A stretch of 64,000 bases of DNA from Gilvimarinus polysaccharolyticus (GTDB taxonomy: Bacteria > Pseudomonadota > Gammaproteobacteria > Pseudomonadales > Cellvibrionaceae): contig NZ_LFIJ01000002.1 in assembly GCF_001187555.1 (NCBI RefSeq), forward strand, positions 928,535 through 992,534. Direction: 5' to 3'. Position numbers and translations under genes: made by a program. Numbering within the stretch: position 1 is the stretch's first letter; each line of letters opens with the position of its first letter. Positions 26,483 through 36,838 of this stretch are shown in pieces. Under the pieces are notes generated by a model that saw nothing but the letters and a program-made list of their open reading frames with translations, did no database searches and had not been told where the DNA came from.

Positions 26483-28306
26483 GTGACCAGCCAATCTAAA
26501 ATCGCAAATTTGCGTAACATCGCTATTATCGCCCACGTTGACCACGGTAAAACTACCTTGGTAGACAAATTGTTGTCGCAGTCGGGCACACTCGATCGAC
26601 GCGATGAAGGCTCCGAACGCATCATGGATTCCAGTGACCAGGAGCGTGAGCGCGGCATTACCATTTTGGCTAAAAATACCGCCATCCGCTGGAACGACTA
26701 TCGTATTAACATCGTAGACACCCCCGGGCACGCCGACTTTGGTGGCGAAGTAGAGCGGGTTTTGTCGATGGTCGATTCAGTGTTGCTGCTGGTCGATGCG
26801 GTTGACGGCCCTATGCCGCAAACACGTTTTGTAACCAGCAAGGCGTTTGAGCAAGGTTTGAGCCCGATTGTGGTTATCAATAAAGTCGACCGTCCTGGCG
26901 CTCGTCCAGACTGGGTGGTAGACCAAGTATTCGATTTGTTTGATCGTCTAGGTGCAACCGATGAGCAGCTCGATTTTCCGATCATCTACGCTTCGGCCTT
27001 AAACGGCGTGGCTGGTCCAGAGCCAGACGAGCTGGCCGACGACATGACGCCGCTGTTTGAGATGATCACCCAGCACGTAAAATCGCCCGACGTTGATATC
27101 GACGGCGAGTTTCAAATGCAAATTTCAGCGCTAGATTACAACAGCTATACCGGTGTTATCGGGATTGGCCGTATCTCGCGCGGTAGCCTTTCGCCTAACC
27201 AACAAGTGATTGTGGCTAAGCCCGGCGGCGGCACTAAAAAAGCTAAAATATTAAAAGTGATGGGCTATCACGGCTTGGATCGGGTTGATACCGACAACGC
27301 CACCGCTGGTGACATCGTTTGTATTACCGGTATTGATGGCTTGGATATTTCAGACACTCTGTGTAGCCCTGATGCGGTAGAGGCGATGCCGCCGCTGTCG
27401 GTTGATGAGCCAACCGTGAGCATGACGTTCCAAGTAAACGATTCACCGTTTGCGGGTAAAGAGGGTAAGTTTGTTACCTCGCGTAATATTAAAGATCGCT
27501 TAGACCAAGAGTTAATCCACAACGTTGCGTTGCGCGTTGTACAAGGCGAGACGCCCGATAAGTTTATTGTCTCGGGCCGTGGCGAGCTGCATTTGTCGGT
27601 ACTGATCGAAAGCATGCGCCGCGAAGGCTTTGAGATGGGCGTGTCGCGTCCAGAGGTGATCCAAAAAGAAATCGACGGCGAGATTCAAGAGCCGTTTGAG
27701 CAAGTGGTTATTGATGTTGAAGAGCAGCACCAAGGCTCGATCATGGAAGAACTGGGTTTGCGCAAGGCCGAAATGACCAATATGGAGCCCGACGGCAAAG
27801 GCCGTGTTAAGTTGGAGTTTTTGGTTCCATCGCGTGGTTTGATCGGTTTTCGCGGTCAGTTTTTAACCATGACTTCTGGCTCAGGCATTATGACCAGTAT
27901 TTTTGATCACTACGGCCCAATTAAAGAGGGGCAGGTGGCGAAGCGTCAAAATGGCGTGCTGATATCTATGGTTAAAGGTAAAACTTTGGCTTATGGTTTG
28001 TATCCGCTGCAAGATCGTGGTCGTTTGTTCTTAGGTCACGGCATTGAGGTTTACGAAGGTCAGATTGTCGGTCTTCACTCGCGGAGCAACGATTTAGTGG
28101 TTAACCCCACTAAAGCCAAGCAGCTAACCAACGTTCGCGCCTCGGGCACCGATGAAGCGCTGACTTTATCACCACCGGTTAAGCACACCCTTGAGCAAGC
28201 GTTAGAGTTTATCGAAGACGATGAGCTGGTAGAAGTAACACCAATATCGATTCGTCTGCGTAAAAAGCAGCTGACCGAGAACGAGCGCAAACGCAACAAA
28301 AAGTAA
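26483..28306 (+). CDS. typA: translational GTPase TypA/BipA
   Basis: Ribosome-binding GTPase of 607 residues needed for ribosome assembly and growth at low temperature. G motifs: AHVDHGKTT near residue 17, [16 protein letters not shown] (G3), and [10 protein letters not shown] (G4). EF-G-like domains II, III and V and the BipA-specific C-terminal domain follow ([20 protein letters not shown]). GTG start. Monocistronic, closed by a strong terminator. Confidence 0.97.
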   Translation: MTSQSKIANLRNIAIIAHVDHGKTTLVDKLLSQSGTLDRRDEGSERIMDSSDQERERGITILAKNTAIRWNDYRINIVDTPGHADFGGEVERVLSMVDSVLLLVDAVDGPMPQTRFVTSKAFEQGLSPIVVINKVDRPGARPDWVVDQVFDLFDRLGATDEQLDFPIIYASALNGVAGPEPDELADDMTPLFEMITQHVKSPDVDIDGEFQMQISALDYNSYTGVIGIGRISRGSLSPNQQVIVAKPGGGTKKAKILKVMGYHGLDRVDTDNATAGDIVCITGIDGLDISDTLCSPDAVEAMPPLSVDEPTVSMTFQVNDSPFAGKEGKFVTSRNIKDRLDQELIHNVALRVVQGETPDKFIVSGRGELHLSVLIESMRREGFEMGVSRPEVIQKEIDGEIQEPFEQVVIDVEEQHQGSIMEELGLRKAEMTNMEPDGKGRVKLEFLVPSRGLIGFRGQFLTMTSGSGIMTSIFDHYGPIKEGQVAKRQNGVLISMVKGKTLAYGLYPLQDRGRLFLGHGIEVYEGQIVGLHSRSNDLVVNPTKAKQLTNVRASGTDEALTLSPPVKHTLEQALEFIEDDELVEVTPISIRLRKKQLTENERKRNKK

Positions 28307-28391
28307 GTCTGTTGCATAATGGCCGTGTCAGTTGCCATGCTTGAGTTTGACTGTCAGGCATAGATTGGCAAGTATAGCTTGGCACTGCACG

Positions 28392-28435
28392 TGACAACAA
28401 AAAGCCCCGCCTTAGTGCGGGGCTTTTTGTTGTCA
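28392..28435 (+). terminator. intrinsic terminator of typA
   Basis: A perfect 19-base stem, TGACAACAAAAAGCCCCGC with its complement, around CTTAGT. The 3' arm contains TTTTT. Confidence 0.9.
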
Positions 28436-28569
28436 GTTGGTTGCTGATTTATAGGGCGTATAGAGCAGAGGAGGTTGAATCTGCGTCCCACTTTTAGTGA
28501 TAGAGCCTTAGTGGGCCGCAACCAGTGCTAGAGTTTGGTCTGATAAGAAAAAAACCATGAGACCAGTTT

Positions 28570-29895
28570 ATGTATAAAAACTTCTGTTTGAGCATGCCCC
28601 TGTTACTGGCAACTTTCTGTAGCGCTTATGCGGCTGCGCCCAGTGACGGTACACCTAAGCAAGTACAGATCGTCAAGCAAGATGGTGCCTATCAGTTACT
28701 GGTGAACGATGCCCCCTATGAGGTAAAAGGTGTTGGCTTGGGCGGTAACGCACAGGGCAGTTTAAGCCTGTTAAGAGCCGTGGGTGGCAACAGTATTCGT
28801 ACTTGGAGTGCGCACAACGCCGATGCGGTATTGCACAATGCCGCCGCTAACGGTGTCATGGTGGCGCTGGGATTTGATACCGATAAAGAGCTGCACGGCT
28901 TTGATTACAATGACGAGAGCGCTGTTCAGGCTCAGTTTGAGCGCTTAAAGCAAACCGTCCAAAAGTATAAAGATCATCCTAACTTATTGGTCTGGGTTGT
29001 CGCCAATGAGCCCAATCTATTATTTAACGATGATGGCTCCTTAAAAGATGTTAACCCAAAGGTGTACCAAGCCATTGGTAAGATGATTGATTATATTCAT
29101 CAAGAAGATCCCAATCATCCAGTGACCTACGCCTTTGCTGGGGCGCCTGCGGATCATATTAAAACCGCCATGCAATACACACCTAATGTCGATTTTATCT
29201 CGTTGCAATTGTACGGTGATGTGGCAAATCTACCGCAGATTATTGAAGAGCTTAATATAGATAAGCCCTTTATGGTCACAGAGTACGGCGCTATTGGCCA
29301 CTGGGAGCGGCCTGTTACCGAGTGGGAGCGCGAGATCGAAGAGCCGAGTGGGATTAAAGCCGAGACGTTCTCTGAGCGTCTACATTTGGCTTTTGATGAT
29401 AATCCTACCGGTAAGGTCATTGGCTCTTTCGCTTTTTTGTGGGGGCAAAAGCAAGAGCGTACACCCACTTGGTACGGCATGATCAACGCTGACGGTAAAC
29501 CCAATGCGCGTGTCGATGAGCTAACCCGTTATTGGACGGGAGAATACCCCAGTAATCGTGCTCCACGAGCACAAGAGATTACGCTTAACGACAAGCTTCC
29601 GCACGATAATGTTTATGCCACTCCGGGCCAACCACTAACGGTTAAAGTCGTCGTTAGTGATGAAGATTCATTGCGTTACGAATGGGAGCTATTAAAAGAG
29701 GTGGCGGTGCGAAGCGAGGGCGGTGCTTTTGAGAAAAGGCCCGAGGCAGTACCTATTACCGTTATCAAGCAGCAAGCCGGTGAATTAAGCTTTAGCGCCC
29801 CGCTGCAAGAGGGCGATTACCGTATTTACTCGTATAGCTATGATGGCAAAGGCAAAGTGGGCAACGCGAATTTTCCATTCTATGTAAAGCCTTAG
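28570..29895 (+). CDS. secreted clan GH-A glycoside hydrolase (GH2-TIM/GH5-like)
   Basis: A 441-residue protein with signal peptide (1-21, ending AYA). It has a TIM-barrel of the GH-A clan: GNSIRTWSAHNAD, then acid/base Glu147 in VVANEPN and nucleophile Glu238 in MVTEYGAIG. The phrase FEVKGVG-like YEVKGVGLGGN at the start of the barrel recalls GH2 barrel-only and related beta-glucan enzymes. A C-terminal beta-sandwich (about 335-441) contains an acidic PKD/cadherin-like strand pattern. Exact family and substrate are not determinable. Monocistronic. Confidence 0.75.
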   Translation: MYKNFCLSMPLLLATFCSAYAAAPSDGTPKQVQIVKQDGAYQLLVNDAPYEVKGVGLGGNAQGSLSLLRAVGGNSIRTWSAHNADAVLHNAAANGVMVALGFDTDKELHGFDYNDESAVQAQFERLKQTVQKYKDHPNLLVWVVANEPNLLFNDDGSLKDVNPKVYQAIGKMIDYIHQEDPNHPVTYAFAGAPADHIKTAMQYTPNVDFISLQLYGDVANLPQIIEELNIDKPFMVTEYGAIGHWERPVTEWEREIEEPSGIKAETFSERLHLAFDDNPTGKVIGSFAFLWGQKQERTPTWYGMINADGKPNARVDELTRYWTGEYPSNRAPRAQEITLNDKLPHDNVYATPGQPLTVKVVVSDEDSLRYEWELLKEVAVRSEGGAFEKRPEAVPITVIKQQAGELSFSAPLQEGDYRIYSYSYDGKGKVGNANFPFYVKP

Positions 29896-30120
29896 TAGCA
29901 AAATATAAATTGCTGCAGTTTGGTAAATTTTGCCATCAACGATATGTAACAGATGTCTGGACGGGCCAGAGCAGCATGGCTGCTGTGGCGCCGGCAGGCG
30001 ATTAGCCCCGCGTTTGGTTAAAACGTTAGTAGCCCGCCATTGGACTTCAGCCATGAGGATGCATACTCCGCTTCAGCCTGCTAGGCTAGTAGTCGATGTG
30101 CAGATACTCTGGATGGATCT

Positions 30121-32241
30121 ATGATTGAAAAGAACGCTAAGCATGGTGCCGGCTCAACGGTGCTGATTCCTGTCTTTATTCCCGCCGTAGTGGTAATGGT
30201 TTTACTTGTGGTAGGTGCCATCAGTAATCCAGATTTAGCCGGCAAGGTGTTTAGCTCGACCTTGACGTATATCACCGATAGCTTTGGTTGGTTTTATATG
30301 TTGTCGGTGGCTTTCTTCTTGGTGTTTATCGTCGGTTTGGCGATGACCCGCTGGGGTAATATCAAGCTTGGCCCCGACCATGCGGATCCGCAATACAGCT
30401 TTCCAGAATGGTTTGCCATGCTGTTCTCGGCCGGTTATGGCATTGCGCTGTTATTTTTTGGTGTGGCCGAGCCGGTCCTGCATTTTTCATCGCCGCCGCA
30501 GGGCTCACCTGAGACAGTTGATGCGGCCAAGCAGGCGATGCAAATTGCGTTTTTTCACTGGGGTTTTCATATTTGGGCAATTTACGGCTTGGTGGGACTG
30601 GTATTGGCGTACTTTGCCTTTCGCCACGGTTTGCCACTGTCGATGCGTTCGGCGCTATACCCTTTAATTGGTGATCGTATATACGGCCCTATCGGCCATG
30701 CAGTCGATGTGTTTGCCATCTTGGGTACCATGTTTGGTATTGCCACAACTCTCGGGTTATCGGTGGCCCAGATAAACGCGGGCTTACATTATTTATGGCC
30801 CAGTGTGCCGGTCAATGTCACGGTGCAAATCACCTGTATTGCAGTGATTACCGGGCTGGCCATATTTTCTGTGGTTGCGGGTATGGACAAGGGCGTTAAG
30901 CGTCTGTCGATTTTAAATATGTTGCTGGCTGTAACGCTGATGCTGTTTGTTTTTATCGTTGGCCCCACCATTCATATTTTAGAAACCTTCTTACAAAACA
31001 CCGGTAGTTACCTTAACAATATTGTCGAGCGCACCTTTAATTTACAAGCGTATTCGCACAGTGATTGGATTGGTAACTGGACCTTGTTTATTTTTGGTTG
31101 GACTATCGCTTGGGCGCCGTTTGTCGGGTTGTTTATTGCCAAAATCAGTCGCGGCCGCACGATACGCCAGTTTGTGGTGGGGGTGATGCTAGTGCCTTCG
31201 ATATTCACCTTTATGTGGTTCTCAATTTTTGGTGATACCGCGCTTAACCAAATTATGGAGCATGGCTATACGAGCTTGATTGGCGACGTGCAAAATAACA
31301 AAGCCATTGCCCTGTTTAAGTTGTACGAGGTGCTGCCGCTGACCTCAATAGTATCGTTTGTTACGGTAATTCTGATTATTACTTTTTTTGTAACGTCATC
31401 CGATTCGGGCTCCTTGGTGATCGATTCACTGGCCTCTGGCGGCGCTTTGCATACGCCCGTGTGGCAGCGTGTATTTTGGGCTTCTACTGAGGGCGTTGTG
31501 GCTTCTTGTCTATTGTTAGCCGGCGGGTTGAGCGCCTTGCAGACGATGACTATCGTCAGCGCTTTGCCGTTCTCGATTATTATGATTGTTGCCGCGCTGG
31601 GCATGTGGCGCGCGTTAACCATTGAGGGCCACCACCAGCGCAGTTTAACAACGGATGTACAGCAACGGCTATCCGGTACTCGCGGCAATGGGTTATGGCG
31701 ACAGCGTCTTCATAGCTTGGTGTCTTTCCCCGAACGGGAACAGGTGCTGGAGTTCTTGGCAACCACGGTTAGTAAAGCCATGCACCGGGTTGAGCGCGAG
31801 TTGGTAAAAGAGGGCTGGGCGGCTGAGGTGCATACCGATGAGGAGTATCAACGTATTTACCTCGAGGTGGTAAAGGATGAGCAGGTAGATTTTATTTATG
31901 AAATACGCTTGCTGGAGCACGAGTTGCCGGACTATGCCTCTCCTCAAATACCGCGCCCAGACGATGCGCAAAAGTTTTACTACCGTGCCGAGGTGTTCTT
32001 GCGCCGTGGCGGACAGTCGTATGATATTTTTGGTTTTGATCAGCAGGATATTATTACCGATATTCTCGACCAGTTTGAAAAACACCTACACTTCTTACAT
32101 GTCTCGCCGGCGATTTTACCTTGGCGTATGGAAGAGCACGACGATATGTTAACTTCGCCGCCGGAACCGCAGGAGCAAGAGCTAGGAGCTGAACCCTCCG
32201 CAGGCGATGATAAACAGTCGCCAGGTAAGCCCGACGAGTAA
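30121..32241 (+). CDS. BCCT-family transporter (choline/betaine/carnitine type)
   Basis: A 706-residue secondary transporter with twelve transmembrane helices. Key phrases are YGIALLFFGVAEPVLHF, WGFHIWAIYGLVGLVLAYFAF, GWTIAWAPFVGLFIAKISRGRTIRQF and FFVTSSDSGSLVID, the BCCT signatures including the Trp-rich substrate segment. An extended cytoplasmic C-terminal tail of about 180 residues resembles BetT, where it senses osmotic state. Likely imports choline or betaine. First gene of a three-gene run with a porin (24-base gap) and a binding protein. Confidence 0.93.
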   Translation: MIEKNAKHGAGSTVLIPVFIPAVVVMVLLVVGAISNPDLAGKVFSSTLTYITDSFGWFYMLSVAFFLVFIVGLAMTRWGNIKLGPDHADPQYSFPEWFAMLFSAGYGIALLFFGVAEPVLHFSSPPQGSPETVDAAKQAMQIAFFHWGFHIWAIYGLVGLVLAYFAFRHGLPLSMRSALYPLIGDRIYGPIGHAVDVFAILGTMFGIATTLGLSVAQINAGLHYLWPSVPVNVTVQITCIAVITGLAIFSVVAGMDKGVKRLSILNMLLAVTLMLFVFIVGPTIHILETFLQNTGSYLNNIVERTFNLQAYSHSDWIGNWTLFIFGWTIAWAPFVGLFIAKISRGRTIRQFVVGVMLVPSIFTFMWFSIFGDTALNQIMEHGYTSLIGDVQNNKAIALFKLYEVLPLTSIVSFVTVILIITFFVTSSDSGSLVIDSLASGGALHTPVWQRVFWASTEGVVASCLLLAGGLSALQTMTIVSALPFSIIMIVAALGMWRALTIEGHHQRSLTTDVQQRLSGTRGNGLWRQRLHSLVSFPEREQVLEFLATTVSKAMHRVERELVKEGWAAEVHTDEEYQRIYLEVVKDEQVDFIYEIRLLEHELPDYASPQIPRPDDAQKFYYRAEVFLRRGGQSYDIFGFDQQDIITDILDQFEKHLHFLHVSPAILPWRMEEHDDMLTSPPEPQEQELGAEPSAGDDKQSPGKPDE

Positions 32242-32265
32242 ACCGACTGACAAGGAGTTGTGGCC

Positions 32266-33540
32266 ATGAGGTTAATCAATAAATCCCGTTGGGCGGTGCT
32301 TGGGGTGACACTTGTTCCCGCACTGGCGGGGGCGAGCGAAGCCGATACAGCCACCGAGATCGAGTTGCTTAAGCAAGAGATCCAGGCTCTTAAGACGCGG
32401 TTGCAAGAGATCGAGACTCGCTCGCCGGTGACCGTGCAAAAGTTGGACGTGGCGGTATCGGGTACGGAGCGTAGCGCCGCCATTAACGATGAGCCCGACA
32501 CTTCGGGCGTGGATGTTGGTGGCGCGCTACGCTTTAACTTAATACATCGCGATTATGTCGATGCCTCTGACGGCAAACGCGGTGAAAGCGGGCTAGATGT
32601 ATTTCGGCTTAATGTTGATGGTGAACTCAATAATATTTTGGTGTCGGCCGAGTATCGTTTTTACTCATATATGAATACTCTGCACCACGGCTGGATTGGC
32701 TATCAGTTTGCCGATGCAAGTCAGCTGAAATTTGGTGTGCATCAGGTCCCCTTTGGCTTGCTGCCCTATGCCGCTCACAACTCATGGTTTGGTGTGCCTT
32801 ATTATGTGGGGCTAGGTGACGACTACGATATGGGCATGAAGTACCAGCGCAGCGATGGCCCTTGGAGCACGCAATTAGCATTTTATAAAAACGAAGAACT
32901 AAACGACGCCAGTAATACTGATCGCTATTCTTACGATGTGATTCGCACGGCCGAGCAGCACAACGAAGAGATCAATCAGCTTAACGCACGCGTGGCTTAT
33001 ACATTTGGTTTGGGTAGTGCTTGCGAGACAGAGGTGGGAGGCTCGATAGCTGCCGGTGAGCTGTACAACGCCGTAACCGATCGCCGAGGTGATCGCTGGG
33101 CTGCCGCTGGTCATATCGACAGTCGCTGTGGCCGCTGGAATTTTCAAGCTCAGGCGGCCAGCTATCAATACGATCCGGCAAATCCGGTAGGGGTGGATGA
33201 CTCACGACTGACAGTGGGTGCTTTCTCGGGTGTTTACGATATTGCCAGCGAGGCTGATTTTGTCGTCGCTAACGTTGCTTACAATATCTCCTCTCCGTGG
33301 CAAAACATTGATAGCATTACTTGTTACAACGATTACTCCCATCTTTTTAAAAACGCTGCCAATTCATCTGACTCGATGATTAATACCACCGGTTGCGCGA
33401 TTGGCAGCGGTCCGCTGTTTACGTATATCGATTATATTCTGGCGAATAACATGCCTTATTTTGGTGCGGGCTCTATGGCCGACGGCGGCGAACAAAAATG
33501 GCACGGGCGTTTTAATGTCAATATTGGCTTTTACTGGTAA
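32266..33540 (+). CDS. porin-like outer membrane protein with coiled-coil N-terminus
   Basis: Probable outer membrane channel of 424 residues. A signal peptide ending AGASE is followed by a short coiled coil (EIELLKQEIQALKTRLQEIE) and a beta-barrel of alternating polar and aromatic strands ending FYW. This coiled-coil-plus-barrel design is seen in trimeric porins of the carbohydrate- and phosphate-selective type. AAGGAG lies eight bases before the ATG at 32266. Placed between BCCT and binding-protein genes, it may admit their substrate across the outer membrane. Confidence 0.8.
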   Translation: MRLINKSRWAVLGVTLVPALAGASEADTATEIELLKQEIQALKTRLQEIETRSPVTVQKLDVAVSGTERSAAINDEPDTSGVDVGGALRFNLIHRDYVDASDGKRGESGLDVFRLNVDGELNNILVSAEYRFYSYMNTLHHGWIGYQFADASQLKFGVHQVPFGLLPYAAHNSWFGVPYYVGLGDDYDMGMKYQRSDGPWSTQLAFYKNEELNDASNTDRYSYDVIRTAEQHNEEINQLNARVAYTFGLGSACETEVGGSIAAGELYNAVTDRRGDRWAAAGHIDSRCGRWNFQAQAASYQYDPANPVGVDDSRLTVGAFSGVYDIASEADFVVANVAYNISSPWQNIDSITCYNDYSHLFKNAANSSDSMINTTGCAIGSGPLFTYIDYILANNMPYFGAGSMADGGEQKWHGRFNVNIGFYW

Positions 33541-33560
33541 TAGGATGTGGGTGTAAGGCT

Positions 33561-34646
33561 ATGTGGTACAGATTAGCGTTTATAGGGTTGGTTGTATGCG
33601 CAACGGTATTACCCGCTCAGGCGCAGCAAACATTGAATGTGGTGTCGTGGGATGGCGCTTACGTTAAAAGCCAAATCCTAGGATTTATTCGTCCCTATGA
33701 GGCGGATTCTGGTGTGCGCGTTAATGTTATTCAATACAGTGGCGGTATAGATAGTATTCGCAAGCAGGTACGAGCTTGGAATGTTCAGTGGGATATTGTC
33801 GATTTAGAGCTTTTTGATGCGATTCGCGCCTGTGATGAAGGTTTACTTGAGCCCATTGACCCTAAAATACTATCGCCGGCTCCCGATGGCACTAGTGCGC
33901 AAGATGATTTTATTGCCGGCAGTTTGATGCCGTGTGGTATTGGCAATGTTGTAGGCTCGACGGTAGTGAGTTTTGATAGAACACAATTCAAAACACCGCC
34001 CAGCTCTCTTGACGATTTCTTTAATCTAAAAAAATATCCCGGCAAGCGCGGTTTGCGCCGTTCACCTAAAGTGAACTTGGAATGGGCGTTAGTTGCCGAT
34101 GGTGTCGCGCCAGAGCGTGTATACGAGGTGCTTTCTAGCGATGCTGGGCTTGATCGAGCCTTTGCTGTGTTGGATCGCATTAAGCCTAACATTGAATGGT
34201 GGCAAACTGGTGAAGAGGCTATTCGCTTGTTAGAGACCAAGCGTGTGGAGATGTCATCGGTGTACAGTGGCCGGGTAGACGATGCGCTACAGCGCGGTGA
34301 GCCGTTGGATATTATTTGGGATCATCAAGTGTGGTTCTTTGATGTGTGGGCCATCCCTAAAAATGGCCGCAATACCGAGCGGGCAAAAGAGTTTTTACGC
34401 TTTGCCAGCAGCACCGAAAGTTTAGCTGAACAAGCGCGTTACATCCCTTATGGGCCGGTGCGGCAATCGGCGCTGGCGCTGCTTACACCCGAGCTGCGTC
34501 AGCGGTTGCCCACGGCGAAAGAGCACCTAGCTACGGCAATTGAATTGAACGCCAGCTGGTGGTCAGAAAATCTTGCTCGCATTGCCCCGCGTTTTGAGCA
34601 GTGGCTTAGCCGTCCGGTAATGGTGCCTAAAGCGCTACCGCGTTAG
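33561..34646 (+). CDS. PotD-like periplasmic binding protein
   Basis: Periplasmic substrate-binding protein of 361 residues. The signal peptide ends at AQA; the mature start LNVVSWDGAYVKSQI and later DIVDLELFDAI, GNVVGSTVVSFDR and WAIPKNGRNTERAKEFLRF match the spermidine/putrescine (PotD/PotF) type. Ligand by family: polyamine or a related cation. No ABC permease or ATPase gene is adjacent. Third gene of the BCCT-porin run, 20 bases after the porin. Confidence 0.85.
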   Translation: MWYRLAFIGLVVCATVLPAQAQQTLNVVSWDGAYVKSQILGFIRPYEADSGVRVNVIQYSGGIDSIRKQVRAWNVQWDIVDLELFDAIRACDEGLLEPIDPKILSPAPDGTSAQDDFIAGSLMPCGIGNVVGSTVVSFDRTQFKTPPSSLDDFFNLKKYPGKRGLRRSPKVNLEWALVADGVAPERVYEVLSSDAGLDRAFAVLDRIKPNIEWWQTGEEAIRLLETKRVEMSSVYSGRVDDALQRGEPLDIIWDHQVWFFDVWAIPKNGRNTERAKEFLRFASSTESLAEQARYIPYGPVRQSALALLTPELRQRLPTAKEHLATAIELNASWWSENLARIAPRFEQWLSRPVMVPKALPR

Positions 34647-34695
34647 GGGGATATTTTTAAATACCTAAAAAATCCGTGATCAGGCTTTATACTAA

Positions 34696-35493
34696 TTATT
34701 CTGATAACGTAACGTTGTATTTTTGCAGCAAATCGTTCTCTTGTTGGCCTTTGATTAACTGTCGTCCTTCATTCCATATTTTTATAAGTTGTTGTCTTTT
34801 TTTACTGGGTATTTTTTTTGAAAATATCGGTATTTCTACCAGCTTGTGCTCTAGCCCGGGACGCACGATTTGCAATTTCTCGTTCAGATTAAGTCGGTTT
34901 AAAACGTGTTGCAGCACCAGTTCACTGTCGGCATATACATCGACTCTATGGTCGATGATCATCTGCAATATACGATCCACGACATCGTCGTAGCCTGCGA
35001 TAATCTCAATAAGGTGTGAGTTTTTTGGATCGTCCAAGTGATTCTGGTAGTTTACGCTCATCGAGCTATAGTCCCAGCCAGGCCCAGTTGCTATGCGTTT
35101 ATGATTTAACGATTGTACTCCGCTGTAACGCCACGAGTCGTTGCGCCTGATGACAAAAGCCGAGGCGTATTCAAACGTTTTTTCACTGGCGTAGACAAAG
35201 GTTTGCTCTGCACTTTGGGACAATAAATATTCTGGCAGCATGTCGCAAAGGCCCTCTGCAACCATGTCTAAGCCTCTCGCTAAGGGGACTTCATAGTATT
35301 CTAAGGTATAGCCTTGTGCGGTGTATATTTGCTCTAACATGTCGATGACAAAGCCGCGTTCAGCCGACTCATCTGCTGGAAATATGGTCATTGGAGGCCA
35401 TTGGTCGTAGCATACTTTTACGGTGTTAGCGTAACTTAAGCAGCTTATGCTGATTCCGCCAAGGACAGTTATAAGAATGAGTAGACGATACAT
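34696..35493 (-). CDS. SBP_bac_3-type periplasmic solute-binding protein
   Basis: A 265-residue exported protein: signal peptide (MYRLLILITVLGGISISCLSYA), then VKVCYDQWPPMTIFP and GFVIDMLEQIYTAQGYTLEYYEVP, typical of bacterial extracellular solute-binding protein family 3 (amino-acid type). ATG at 35493 begins four bases after the diguanylate cyclase stop, so the two are translated together. By analogy with periplasmic proteins that control GGDEF receptors, it may present a ligand to that sensor rather than serve transport; this is inference. Confidence 0.82.
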   Translation of the reverse strand: MYRLLILITVLGGISISCLSYANTVKVCYDQWPPMTIFPADESAERGFVIDMLEQIYTAQGYTLEYYEVPLARGLDMVAEGLCDMLPEYLLSQSAEQTFVYASEKTFEYASAFVIRRNDSWRYSGVQSLNHKRIATGPGWDYSSMSVNYQNHLDDPKNSHLIEIIAGYDDVVDRILQMIIDHRVDVYADSELVLQHVLNRLNLNEKLQIVRPGLEHKLVEIPIFSKKIPSKKRQQLIKIWNEGRQLIKGQQENDLLQKYNVTLSE

Positions 35494-35497
35494 GATG

Positions 35498-36778
35498 TTA
35501 TCTTTCGGCACGGTTTCGACCCTTGTCTTTGGCACCGTACAGCTTCAAGTCGGCACGCTTAAATAACTCGGTTACTGATTGGTCGTTTGGCTTGGATACT
35601 TCAACACCAAGGCTTACGGTGTAGCTGATTTCTTTATCGTCAATTTTTAACGTTGTGCTGTCAACGACCTCTCTTATTTTATTGGCCAGCTGAAAGGCCG
35701 CATCGATTTCTGTATCGGGTAGAAATATTGCAAATTCTTCTCCGCCCACTCTGCCGATAAGATCGGATTTTCTGAGTAGATCTTTAATCGTTTCTGTAAA
35801 ATGGATAAGAACATTGTCGCCCGCAAAGTGACCGTGCGTATCGTTGATCATTTTAAAGTGATCTAGATCCATTAAGATAAAGCTGGCGGAAGATTTTTGG
35901 CGTTGCGATAACAGCAACAAGTGCTGAGACATTTCAAAGAAGCTACCCCTATTTAATGTCCCTGTTAGAGAGTCTTTTGTTGCCAGCTCTTTAAGTTGCT
36001 GGTTGAGTGTTTGTAATGCCTCGGTGCGTTTTTCAACGGCATTTTCTAGCCAGCTTCGTTTGGCTTGTTCGTCTTCTAGTAACCGTTCGCGATCATTTTG
36101 CATGGCGCTAAGCATATTGTTCATATGCTCTTGCAGTTGGCTTATTTCATTGTTCTCGGCATTTGACAGGTTAATTCGTTTGTTTGCATCTTGGCTTAGC
36201 TGCACCTCATTGACCTGTCGCATTAACTCCTTCATTGGGCGTGCTAAATAACGATCAAATGCCCAAATAAAGAGCCAAAATAAAATGGATAGCTTTATTA
36301 TTGCGGTGATCGCAATCAAAGAAAATCCAAATAGCACCCGATCTAATACGACTTCTGATGATGAGTAAAGAGTCAGTGAGCCAAGAAAAATTCTTTTATC
36401 GTTAAGCGTCCAATACAATTCTGTTTTTGTATCGAACAGCGATAACGGAGGAGAAGTTGAGGCATAGGACCTTCTAGAAATCATGTTTTTGGCATGTTTA
36501 TCTAAAACATCAACCCCGACAATAATGGGCATTTTGAGTAACCCGGTGATGAGCGCGTCTAGCTGATTCTGGTTGTACTGCCATAAGCTGGTGGCCAGAG
36601 GGCCGCGTACGGTCTCTTCCAGCTGCTCTAGCTCGTTTAAGATTGAGTCCTGAGTCTTTAAATACTCGGTTAGAAATTGCGTGCCAGTGATTAAGCAAGT
36701 TACCCCCAAGTAAATGGAAAAGATAACCCGCATCATTTTTTGGGATAAGCTTTGAGGGCGAAGAAAACGTGCAAGCAT
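35498..36778 (-). CDS. membrane diguanylate cyclase (GGDEF)
   Basis: Makes cyclic di-GMP from two GTP. Two transmembrane helices (about residues 16-36 and 148-174) enclose a periplasmic sensor domain of about 110 residues. A HAMP-like linker and coiled coil lead to the GGDEF domain. Active site GGEEF at 345-349 and inhibitory I-site RKSD at 336-339 are both intact, so the enzyme should be active and feedback-inhibited. The frame is open from 36838, but the start at 36778 (MLARFLRPQ) is preferred because it gives a normal membrane start; support is modest. Followed directly by the SBP gene. Confidence 0.9.
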   Translation of the reverse strand: MLARFLRPQSLSQKMMRVIFSIYLGVTCLITGTQFLTEYLKTQDSILNELEQLEETVRGPLATSLWQYNQNQLDALITGLLKMPIIVGVDVLDKHAKNMISRRSYASTSPPLSLFDTKTELYWTLNDKRIFLGSLTLYSSSEVVLDRVLFGFSLIAITAIIKLSILFWLFIWAFDRYLARPMKELMRQVNEVQLSQDANKRINLSNAENNEISQLQEHMNNMLSAMQNDRERLLEDEQAKRSWLENAVEKRTEALQTLNQQLKELATKDSLTGTLNRGSFFEMSQHLLLLSQRQKSSASFILMDLDHFKMINDTHGHFAGDNVLIHFTETIKDLLRKSDLIGRVGGEEFAIFLPDTEIDAAFQLANKIREVVDSTTLKIDDKEISYTVSLGVEVSKPNDQSVTELFKRADLKLYGAKDKGRNRAER

Positions 36779-36838
36779 TAAGTGTGGCCCTATCTCGATA
36801 AGCTTTCTATGGTCTCTAATCTTAGAGGACTCTCGCAT

